In this document: in pieces, positions 1 to 6,726 of the stretch | Position numbering within the stretch: the stretch's first letter is position 1 | Layout: every line of letters begins with the position of its first letter | Source: Pseudomonadota bacterium | GTDB taxonomy: Bacteria > Pseudomonadota > Alphaproteobacteria > Rhizobiales > Tepidamorphaceae | Reading direction: 5' to 3' | DNA length: 7,240 bases | NCBI GenBank assembly: GCA_023435545.1 | Contig: JAEYRQ010000209.1 | Coordinates: 1-7,240, forward strand | Notes under the pieces: generated by a model | What the model was told of the DNA's origin: nothing | Seen by the model: the letters and a program-made list of their open reading frames with translations, nothing else | Databases searched by the model: none | Position numbers and translations under genes: made by a program

Positions 1-904
<904 letters not shown>

Positions 905-922
905 TCAAGTAATGCGATCGGT

Positions 923-2089
923 CTAAAGCGCCGAAATGCCGGTTCTTGCCGAGGCATCCGGCGCCCTCTCGCCGTGCGGGGCGGCCAGGTAGTCCTGCGA
1001 GCGCATTTCGTAGAGCCGCGAGGCGGTCCGCCTGAACTCGGCGGAGGCGTCCCCGGCGGTGTTCAGCGCGTCCGGCTCGGCGTCGGCGGAGACGACGAGC
1101 TTCACCCTGTGGTCGTACAGCGCGTCGATCAGCAGCACGAAGCGGCGCGCGGCGTTGCGGTCGGCGGGTGTCATCACCGGCACGTCATCGATGAACACGG
1201 TGCTGAAGGTGCGGGCGATCTTCAGGTAGTCATTGGCGCCCAGCGGCCGCTGGCACAGGTCGGTAAAAGAGAACCGCGCCGCGCCGCGCGCCGCCAGCGG
1301 AACCGGCACCTTGCGACCCTTGACCTCCAGTTCCATCGGCTTGCCGGGACGGGCATCGGTCACGGCCGCCCAGGCCCTGTCCATCGCCGCGCGCGCCGCC
1401 CCGTCGGCCGGGGTGAAGTAGACGTCGCCGCCGGCCAGCCTTCCGAGCCGGTAGTCGGTTCGGGCATCAAGGCTGATGACGGCGGTGCGCTGCTTGAGCA
1501 GGCCCACAAAGGGCAGGAACAGCGCCCGGTTGAGGCCACCGGCATAGAGATCGTCCGGCGCCGTGTTGGAGGTCGTCACCAGCACCAGCCCCCGGTCGAA
1601 CAGCCGTGTGAACAGCCGGCCGAGGATCATCGCGTCGGTGATGTCGTCCACATGGAACTCGTCGAGGCAGAGCAGGCGGGTCTCTTCCGCGATCTCGGCG
1701 GCGACCGGCGGAATCGGATCGTCGCCCTTGAGCGCGCCCGCCGCGATGCGCTGCCTGGTCCGGTGCACCCGCTCGTGAACGTCCACCATGAAGTCCGCGA
1801 AATGGGCACGACGTTTGCGCTGGACGGTGACGGTCTCGAAGAACATGTCGACCAGCATGGTCTTGCCACGGCCGACCTCGCCGAAGATGTAGAGGCCGCG
1901 CACCGGCTCGGCCTTCTGGCGCCGCGCGAACAGCCAGCCGAGATGGGAGTGCTTGTGGGCGAGCCGCCGGTTGCCGAGTTCGGTGGCGAGCCGGGTCAGC
2001 CGCTCCGCCAGCGCCTCCTGCGCGCCATCGAAGGCGATCTCGCCGCTCGAGACGAGTGCGGCGTAGCGCTCGCTGGGAGTTTGGGTCAT
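923..2089 (-). CDS. zapE: Cell division protein ZapE (AFG1-family ATPase)
   Basis: A 388-residue P-loop ATPase of the AFG1/ZapE family. In E. coli ZapE associates with the Z ring at late constriction; the mitochondrial homologue AFG1/LACE1 acts in protein quality control. Walker A is GEVGRGKT at residues 70-77, following the hydrophobic strand LYIF. Walker B is LLCLDEF at 139-145, followed by HVDDITDAM, which is typical of this family. TTSN at 172-175 fits sensor 1, and the later segment around FTDLCQRPLGANDYLKIA (275-292) is the conserved C-terminal family signature. Length is normal for alphaproteobacteria. The start is ATG at 2089 with no strong Shine-Dalgarno; the conserved N-terminus (SERYAALVSSG) supports it. 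The stop is TAG. It lies 98 bp after the AhpD-like gene and 99 bp before mdh; the zapE-mdh order is common in Hyphomicrobiales. Confidence 0.95.
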   Translation of the reverse strand: MTQTPSERYAALVSSGEIAFDGAQEALAERLTRLATELGNRRLAHKHSHLGWLFARRQKAEPVRGLYIFGEVGRGKTMLVDMFFETVTVQRKRRAHFADFMVDVHERVHRTRQRIAAGALKGDDPIPPVAAEIAEETRLLCLDEFHVDDITDAMILGRLFTRLFDRGLVLVTTSNTAPDDLYAGGLNRALFLPFVGLLKQRTAVISLDARTDYRLGRLAGGDVYFTPADGAARAAMDRAWAAVTDARPGKPMELEVKGRKVPVPLAARGAARFSFTDLCQRPLGANDYLKIARTFSTVFIDDVPVMTPADRNAARRFVLLIDALYDHRVKLVVSADAEPDALNTAGDASAEFRRTASRLYEMRSQDYLAAPHGERAPDASARTGISAL

Positions 2090-2187
2090 CCGGTGCCGGG
2101 AAATGCGCGCAGGGTCGGAGGCCCCTCAATACCAGTGGCCGGCCGCGAACCGCAAGGCTGAGCCGTGCCTCGCCAACCAGGTCGCTG

Positions 2188-2580
2188 CTACTTGAACGCC
2201 TCGTCGACCGGCACCTGCAGGCCGTTGGCCAGCCGGTTGGTCTCGTTGGCCATGCCGACGACGGCGAGAAGCTCCATCAGCATCGCGTTGGACATGCCCT
2301 TGGCGCGGGCGGAGGCGGTGTGCGAGCGAATACAATACTCGCAGTTGTTGGTGGCCGAGACCGCGACATAGATCATCTCCTTCACCAGCGGATCGAGCGC
2401 GCCCGGCGCCATCACCTCCTTGACGCTCTCCCAGGTACGTTTCAGCAGCACCGGATCGTTTGCCAGCGCACGCCAGAAGTTGTTGACGAAGTCGGTGTTG
2501 CGCGTCTTGCGGATGTCGTCGAACACAGCCTTCGCGGCGGGGCTGAGGTCTTCGTCGGCGAGGAGTGGGACGGTGGACAT
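2188..2580 (-). CDS. AhpD-like carboxymuconolactone decarboxylase family protein
   Basis: A 130-residue all-alpha protein of the CMD/AhpD family. It carries the AhpD-type redox motif: C80-E-Y-C83 with H87 four residues later, and E68 exactly 12 residues before the first cysteine. This reproduces the Glu-Cys-Cys-His spacing of the mycobacterial AhpD active site. The extra His found between the cysteines in AhpD is Tyr82 here. The CxxC pair argues for a thiol-disulfide or peroxidase-related role rather than true carboxymuconolactone decarboxylation, but the substrate cannot be told. Start ATG at 2580 has a good ribosome site (GGAAGAG, about 3 nt upstream); the stop is TAG. It begins 30 bp after the toxin stop, so it may be read through from the toxin-antitoxin transcript. 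No ahpC or sigma factor gene is beside it. The family call is firm; the function is open. Confidence 0.9.
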   Translation of the reverse strand: MSTVPLLADEDLSPAAKAVFDDIRKTRNTDFVNNFWRALANDPVLLKRTWESVKEVMAPGALDPLVKEMIYVAVSATNNCEYCIRSHTASARAKGMSNAMLMELLAVVGMANETNRLANGLQVPVDEAFK

Positions 2581-2610
2581 GGTCTCTTCCGTGGCTGTGG
2601 GCTGCGGTGA

Positions 2611-3009
2611 TCAGATCGATCTGGCGAGCGATTGGTAGCGCGTCCCGGCCAGCCGCGACAGCAGTCGCCTGTCGGCGGTCACCAGAACCGTGCGTTCGGC
2701 TTCGGCCAGAGCCAGATAGAAGCAGTCATAGGCCGGATGCCGCAGTTCCGCCGCAAGCTCGAACGCCCGACCCGCCAACGGCTCCATCGGGAACAGGTGG
2801 TCGATAAGATCGTGCAACTGGCTCACCATGCTCAGTGCGAGGTGCCCCGGAATCTGTTCATGACGCTCCATCGTCGCCAGCGCGTTGCAAATCTCGGCGA
2901 TCAGCAGTTCGGGAGCGGCGAGGCGCTCCGACCGAACAAGGTCCACAAGCGGTCGCTCGTCTGCCGCGGTCAGATGTCGAATGACGACACTGGCATCGAC
3001 GACGATCAT
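2611..3009 (-). CDS. vapC: Type II toxin, VapC/FitB-like PIN-domain ribonuclease
   Basis: A 132-residue single PIN domain, the usual VapC length. The four acidic residues that bind Mg2+ are all recognisable: D5 (MIVVDASV), E39 (LLIAEICNAL), D95 (AYDCFYLALAE) and D113 (VTADRRL). The intact active site suggests a working RNase. Known VapC toxins cut specific tRNAs or rRNA and so stop translation; the target here cannot be read from sequence. The ATG at 3009 overlaps the antitoxin stop in the arrangement ATGA (4 bp), and no clear Shine-Dalgarno precedes it, so translation is probably coupled to the antitoxin. The stop is TGA at 2611. Nothing looks truncated. The PIN call is strong; VapC and FitB are one broad family, so the symbol marks the family rather than an orthologue. 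Confidence 0.93.
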   Translation of the reverse strand: MIVVDASVVIRHLTAADERPLVDLVRSERLAAPELLIAEICNALATMERHEQIPGHLALSMVSQLHDLIDHLFPMEPLAGRAFELAAELRHPAYDCFYLALAEAERTVLVTADRRLLSRLAGTRYQSLARSI

Positions 3010-3554
3010 TCGAACTCATCGTCACGGCCGGATCGCACGAGCGACGGGATGTCGATGTCGTGGAGCTTCGGCATTCGGCTCCGCAGATCCCGGACAACTG
3101 CGGCCTTCTCCTCGCCGGTCAGCCGCGCCCCGTCCGACAGAATGCCGCGTGCGATCTCCTGCACGGTGCGGCCGGCTAGAGCCGCCTTGGTCTCGAGCCG
3201 TCGCATGGTTGTCGCGTCGAGGCCGATCGTCAGTCTCTCCCGCACGGCCGGCCGTCGCTCCGGGGCATCTGCCTCGTAGGCGGCCGATTCCGCGAAGCCG
3301 CGCTGCACGTTCGCGATCCGGCGGAACTTGACTCGTTCGTCAGCGATGTCGACGTCGCTTGTTCGCCACCCCGCGTCCAGCCAGGCACGGGCGTGCGAAT
3401 GGCCAGTCGCGTCATTGGCCCACCACGGCTGATGCCGGCGCGCCGATGCCGGCATCACGAATCCCAGCACCGCCTCGATCTCGGTGAAAGTGGCGCGCCA
3501 CTCAGACCCGACCAGCGACTCCAGATGTCGCTTCAAAGGCTCATACTTACTCAT
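3006..3554 (-). CDS. Two-domain antitoxin: N-terminal DUF7662-like domain fused to FitA-like ribbon-helix-helix
   Basis: A 182-residue protein, about twice the size of a normal VapB/FitA antitoxin (70-90 residues). Residues 1-79 form a domain starting MSKYEPLKRHLE, with FTEIEAVLG (23-31), PASARRH (35-41), WWAND (44-48) and HARAWLDAGW (54-63). I recognise these as hallmarks of a widespread small domain I know as DUF7662; the number is from memory. A linker (80-104) leads to a ribbon-helix-helix at about 105-145: strand ERLTIGL, helix one over 113-128, AGRT turn, helix two over 130-145. This resembles FitA. The acidic tail (PKLHDIDIPSLVRSGRDDE, 162-180) is where such antitoxins wrap their toxin. 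In-frame starts also exist at 3584 (ATG) and 3608 (GTG). The ATG at 3554 is preferred because it has GAGGG 10 nt upstream, begins the conserved domain exactly and lies downstream of the predicted transcription start. It overlaps vapC by 4 bp. Likely role: DNA-binding autorepressor and toxin neutraliser; the N-terminal domain's role is unknown. Confidence 0.85.
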   Translation of the reverse strand: MSKYEPLKRHLESLVGSEWRATFTEIEAVLGFVMPASARRHQPWWANDATGHSHARAWLDAGWRTSDVDIADERVKFRRIANVQRGFAESAAYEADAPERRPAVRERLTIGLDATTMRRLETKAALAGRTVQEIARGILSDGARLTGEEKAAVVRDLRSRMPKLHDIDIPSLVRSGRDDEFE

Positions 3555-3588
3555 ATGATATCTACCCTCGTCCGAGGATATCATATGA
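3551..3588. promoter_or_regulatory. Probable operator of the toxin-antitoxin module (perfect 12-bp inverted repeat)
   Basis: TCATATGATATC at 3551-3562 and its exact complement GATATCATATGA at 3577-3588 are separated by 14 bp. Each arm is made of two smaller overlapping palindromes, TCATATGA and GATATC. A second, inner inverted repeat, CCTCG/CGAGG (3566-3570 and 3573-3577), sits in the spacer, with its axis 2 bp off the outer one. The AT-rich arms stand out from GC-rich surroundings. Seen on the minus strand, the upstream arm contains the -10 box and the downstream arm contains the antitoxin ATG. This fits binding by ribbon-helix-helix dimers of the antitoxin, alone or with toxin, as known for FitAB and VapBC. 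That the antitoxin binds here is inferred. Confidence 0.8.
3565..3569 (-). promoter_or_regulatory. Ribosome binding site deciding the antitoxin start
   Basis: GAGGG on the minus strand ends 10 nt before the ATG at 3554. It supports that start over the in-frame ATG at 3584 and GTG at 3608, both of which lie upstream of it. It sits in the spacer of the inverted repeat, so RNA structure or bound antitoxin could affect its access. Confidence 0.55.
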
Positions 3589-3608
3589 CACCATTCTCGA
3601 CACGTCAC
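3580..3608 (-). promoter_or_regulatory. Predicted sigma-70-type promoter of the toxin-antitoxin operon
   Basis: On the minus strand GTGACG (3608-3603) matches the alphaproteobacterial -35 consensus TTGAC apart from the first base. A spacer of exactly 17 bp leads to TATGAT (3585-3580), which matches TATAAT in five of six positions. The -10 box is wholly inside the upstream operator arm, so a bound repressor would exclude RNA polymerase. Transcription would begin near 3573, giving a leader of about 20 nt that contains the GAGGG ribosome site. The promoter lies in the short gap after the rppH stop, so the module can be expressed independently of the upstream block. Confidence 0.6.
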
Positions 3609-3609
3609 G

Positions 3610-4119
3610 TCAGCCGATCACTTCCTCGAACTCCCTGACGATCTCCTCGTAGACCTCCCGCTTGAAGGGAACGACCAGGGCCGTCAGTTCGTCGAGGCGC
3701 GCCCATTTCCAGGCGTTGAACTCGGGCTTGTGATGACCGCCCCCGGGCCTGAGGATGTCGATCTCGCTGTCCTCGCCGGTGAAGCGCAGCGCGTACCACT
3801 TCTGGATCTGGCCGCGATACCTGCCCTTCCAGGCCTTGCCGATGAGGCTCGGCGGTAGGTCGTAGCGAATCCAGTCGCGACTCTCGGCGATCAGGCTGAC
3901 CGACCGGATGCTGGTCTCTTCGTAGAGTTCCCGATAGACCGCCTCCGCCGGGTCCTCGCCCTCGTCGATTCCGCCTTGCGGCATCTGCCACCAGGTGCCC
4001 GGCCCTTCCGGCTCCTCCGGCCCGTCCGCCCGATGGCCAATGAAGACGAGGCCGTCCGGATTGACGACGAGCGCCCCCACGCAGGGACGGTAGGGCAGGT
4101 CGGCTGGATCCTTGGACAT
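3610..4119 (-). CDS. rppH: RNA pyrophosphohydrolase (Nudix family)
   Basis: A 169-residue Nudix hydrolase. RppH removes pyrophosphate from the 5' triphosphate (or diphosphate) end of mRNA and so opens it to RNase E-type decay. The Nudix box covers residues 49-71: G49, E55, then R63-E64-L65-Y66-E67-E68, with the usual late Gly replaced by S70. The catalytic RELYEE core is intact, and the Gly-to-Ser change is common in alphaproteobacterial members. Upstream, WWQMPQGG (43-50) and, downstream, [11 protein letters not shown] (84-94) and [11 protein letters not shown] (103-113) are RppH signatures that separate it from other Nudix enzymes. Start ATG at 4119 has GGAGG 4 nt upstream. Longer in-frame extensions run over the end of the preceding gene and show no conserved sequence. 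It is the last gene of the envelope block, 76 bp after the YibQ-type gene. Confidence 0.95.
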   Translation of the reverse strand: MSKDPADLPYRPCVGALVVNPDGLVFIGHRADGPEEPEGPGTWWQMPQGGIDEGEDPAEAVYRELYEETSIRSVSLIAESRDWIRYDLPPSLIGKAWKGRYRGQIQKWYALRFTGEDSEIDILRPGGGHHKPEFNAWKWARLDELTALVVPFKREVYEEIVREFEEVIG

Positions 4120-4195
4120 GGCGCCTCCGTGGTGAATGTCGGTCTTGTTGGCGAGATCGCCCGACCCCGCGCATCTGTAATGCGAGGGATCCGGC

Positions 4196-5329
4196 TCAGG
4201 TCGCTCCGCCGCCGACCAGGGCGGTCGCCGGCACCAGCACCACGCCGCGCGTCTCGAGCTCCCTGGCCCAGTCGCGGATCGCATCGATGGTGACCGGGAG
4301 CGCCGCGCCGATGCCGAGCGCCGATCCCGACTCACGGGCGGTGTCCTCGAGCCGCCGCAGCGCCTCGTCAATGGCCTCGCGCGTCGGAACCGCATCCACC
4401 ACCAGATCCGCCACTGCCATGGAGAGCCCGATGTCGCGGGCAACCGCGGGGGCTGAGCTGCGCGGCGAACTCCCATCGTCGAGATAGACCAGGCCCCGGT
4501 CCCTTAGCTCCCCCAGGAACGGGCGCAAGGAGTCTTCGCTGGCGGTGAAGCGGGCACCCATGTAGTTGACCACGCCCGCATAGCCCGAGAACCGGCTCAG
4601 CAGCCAATACAGGCGGTCGCGGTTCTGCTCCCGGTCGAGCCCGGTCAGCAGCGTATGCGGACCCGGATCGTTGTCCGGGTAGTCGTAGGGCTCCAGCGGC
4701 AGGTGCAGCAGCAGTTCGTGCCCCACCTGCCGCGCACGGGCGCTGAGGCGGTCCAATTCGTCGCCATAGGGCGCAAAGGCCAGCGTCACCTCTGCCGGCA
4801 GCCGGTCGATGGCGGTCTCGGTCGTTACCGCTGACAGCCCGAGCCCGCCGAGCACGATGGCGACCCGCGGCCCGGCTGCGGACACCTGTCCGAGTGGTCG
4901 CGAATAGGCGTCGAAGGGGCGCCGGCCGTCCGGCGCTATCGCAGGGAGCGGACCATAGCGGCTCATCTCGACGAGCCCGACCTCGGTCCCGACTCCCGGC
5001 TGGACGGTGGTGGCGACGGGATCGCCGATCACGATGTCTGCAGGGGGAAGCGCCTGGCCGTCGGGAAGGCTCTCGGCCTGGCCGGAATCCAGCGTGGCGC
5101 GCATGCCGATCGCCTCGCCGGTATTGGCCCGCGACGCCGGCGCGCTGTCCAGTTGCACGATCGCGACCGGTTCGCCGCCGAGTGGATCATCGACAAGCAG
5201 CAGACGGCCGGCGAGCAAAATCGCGACCAGCGCAACCACGGACAAGACGACCTTGCGGACGCTCAAGGCCCGCAAGGTCCCGGTCAGGCGCCCGCCGCCC
5301 TCTGATTCGTCGCCGCCCATCGCCGCCAT
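4196..5329 (-). CDS. Divergent polysaccharide deacetylase family protein (YibQ/DUF610 type)
   Basis: A 377-residue membrane-anchored envelope protein. After a short charged cytoplasmic tail there is one hydrophobic segment at about 26-45 ([19 protein letters not shown]), then a low-complexity Pro/Ala/Gly linker to about residue 150. The periplasmic domain (about 155-375) has the family pattern: [11 protein letters not shown] (156-166), VTLAFAPYG (181-189), [15 protein letters not shown] (204-218), [12 protein letters not shown] (252-263) and LVYLDDGSS (280-288). The divergent family often has acidic residues at the first motif; here it reads LGGLG, so metal-dependent deacetylase activity is doubtful. 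The start is ATG at 5329. A TTG at 5356 and an ATG at 5320 are alternatives and the ribosome site is weak. The stop is TGA. It lies between ctpA (74 bp) and rppH (76 bp), probably in one transcription unit. The envC-ctpA-yibQ order suggests a link to septal wall remodelling; the exact function is unknown. Confidence 0.9.
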   Translation of the reverse strand: MAAMGGDESEGGGRLTGTLRALSVRKVVLSVVALVAILLAGRLLLVDDPLGGEPVAIVQLDSAPASRANTGEAIGMRATLDSGQAESLPDGQALPPADIVIGDPVATTVQPGVGTEVGLVEMSRYGPLPAIAPDGRRPFDAYSRPLGQVSAAGPRVAIVLGGLGLSAVTTETAIDRLPAEVTLAFAPYGDELDRLSARARQVGHELLLHLPLEPYDYPDNDPGPHTLLTGLDREQNRDRLYWLLSRFSGYAGVVNYMGARFTASEDSLRPFLGELRDRGLVYLDDGSSPRSSAPAVARDIGLSMAVADLVVDAVPTREAIDEALRRLEDTARESGSALGIGAALPVTIDAIRDWARELETRGVVLVPATALVGGGAT

Positions 5330-5403
5330 GGTCGATCCAATCGGTCCGCGGCGCAATGGTCGCCGAGGTTGCGGCCCTTACGAAGCGGCACGCGGCCGGC
5401 CCG

Positions 5404-6726
5404 TCAATTCGGCACGCTGGCGCTCGGGTCTGGCGGGAACAGGCTGTGCACCGTCACGCCGCGCAGGAGGTCGAGCGCGTAATTCAGCTGCTTGTCGTCC
5501 TCCTTGTTCGGCGGGATGTAGGCGGACGACCCGCCCTGCTCCTCGCCGTCCTGGGACTGCAGATGCCCGCGCAGCGACGATTCGCCCCGCGCCGTGGTCT
5601 GGCCCTGCAACTCCTCCGGCACCTCCTGCTCGATCACGATGTCCGGATCGATCCCCGTCGCCTGGATCGAGCGGCCGGAGGGCGTGTAGTAGCGGGCTGT
5701 CGTCAGCCGCAGAGCGCCATTCGAACCGAGCGGGATGATCGTCTGCACCGACCCCTTGCCGAAGGAGCGGGTGCCCAGCACCGTCGCGCGCCGGTGATCC
5801 TGCAACGCGCCGGCGACGATCTCCGAAGCCGAGGCCGAACCGCCGTTGATCAGCACGATGACCGGCTTGCCCTTGGTCAGATCGCCCGACCGGGCGTTGT
5901 AGCGCTGCGACTCGTCCAGGTTCCGGCCACGTGTCGAGACGATCTCGCCGCGATCCAGGAACGTGTCGGACACCGCGATCGCCTGATCCAGCAAGCCGCC
6001 GGGATTGTTCCTGAGGTCGATGATGAAGCCCTTCAGCCTGTCGGCCGGGATTTCCTGCTCCAGCTTCTCGATGGCGAGCTTCAGGTTCTCGAAGGTCTGC
6101 TCGTTGAACTGGGTGACCCGGATATAGCCGACGTCCTCCTCGCTGTTGAAGCGGACGGCGCGGATCTGAATGATGTCGCGCACCACCGTGACCTTCAGCG
6201 GCTCCCCTTCACCGCGCTGGATCGTCAGCTCGATCGGGGTGTTCACCCGTCCGCGCATCTTTTCGACCGCCTCGGCGAGCGTCAGCCCCTGCACCTGCTC
6301 GCCGTCGAGATGCGTGATCAAGTCTCCGGGCAGGATGCCGGCGCGGGCGGCGGGCGTATCGTCGATCGGCGTAACGACCTTGACCAGCCCCTCCTCCATC
6401 GTGACCTCGATGCCGAGACCGCCGAACTCGCCGCGCGTCTGCACCTGCATGTCGCGGTAGTTCTTGGGCGACATGTAGCTCGAGTGCGGATCGAGCGAGG
6501 TCAGCATCCCGTTGATCGCGGACTCGACCAGGTTGGAATCGTCCGGCTCCTCGACATAGTCCGACTTCACCCGCTCGAAGACGTCGCCGAACAGGTTGAG
6601 CTGCCGATAGGTGTCGCTCTTGCCAGCGGCGATCGCGTCACCGGTGATGAGTGCCGGCTGCGAAACGACAAAGCCAGCCGCCCCGCCCAGCAACATTCCA
6701 AGGAGGAGTATCGAAGTCCTGCGCAT
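5404..6726 (-). CDS. ctpA: Carboxy-terminal processing protease, S41 family
   Basis: A 440-residue periplasmic serine protease with a Ser-Lys dyad. Residues 1 to about 34 form a signal peptide or anchor (MRRTSILLLGMLLGG, ending near AIAAG). An N-terminal helical part (NGMLTSLDPHSSYM, 72-85) precedes a PDZ domain at about 95-185, with GLGIEV (103-108) and AGILPGDLI (129-137). The protease core follows: GYIRVTQF (200-207), GFIIDLRNNPGG (233-244), S299 within GGSASASEI, K324 within FGKGSVQ, and Q328. The Ser-to-Lys spacing of 25 matches known CTPs, so the active site is intact. The tail (YIPPNKEDDKQLNYALDLLRG) is typical of alphaproteobacterial members. The start is the ATG at 6726, whose A is shared with the envC TAA stop (TAATG). 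A GTG start at 6759 would lengthen it inside envC and spoil the signal peptide. Known CTPs trim or degrade envelope proteins, including peptidoglycan enzymes; this substrate is unknown. Confidence 0.96.
   Translation of the reverse strand: MRRTSILLLGMLLGGAAGFVVSQPALITGDAIAAGKSDTYRQLNLFGDVFERVKSDYVEEPDDSNLVESAINGMLTSLDPHSSYMSPKNYRDMQVQTRGEFGGLGIEVTMEEGLVKVVTPIDDTPAARAGILPGDLITHLDGEQVQGLTLAEAVEKMRGRVNTPIELTIQRGEGEPLKVTVVRDIIQIRAVRFNSEEDVGYIRVTQFNEQTFENLKLAIEKLEQEIPADRLKGFIIDLRNNPGGLLDQAIAVSDTFLDRGEIVSTRGRNLDESQRYNARSGDLTKGKPVIVLINGGSASASEIVAGALQDHRRATVLGTRSFGKGSVQTIIPLGSNGALRLTTARYYTPSGRSIQATGIDPDIVIEQEVPEELQGQTTARGESSLRGHLQSQDGEEQGGSSAYIPPNKEDDKQLNYALDLLRGVTVHSLFPPDPSASVPN

Noticed and set aside
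974..2161. 395-codon open frame on the plus strand opposite zapE
   Set aside because: The composition is that of an antisense shadow (rich in Arg, Gly, His, Val), with no motif, while zapE on the other strand has all family signatures.
2152..2168. Hairpin just after the AhpD-like gene: GCA-A-GGC / GCC-G-TGC with a 3-nt loop
   Set aside because: Six pairs around one mismatch and no T-run on the minus strand, so it does not qualify as an intrinsic terminator.
2090..2187. Candidate zapE promoter (TTGCGG followed by GTATTG-like sequence)
   Set aside because: Neither hexamer matches well enough; the gap shows no other convincing signal.
4170..4184. Perfect 5-bp inverted repeat CGCAT/ATGCG between the YibQ-type gene and rppH
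   Set aside because: Short, no T-run after it and no matching promoter; expected by chance in GC-rich DNA.
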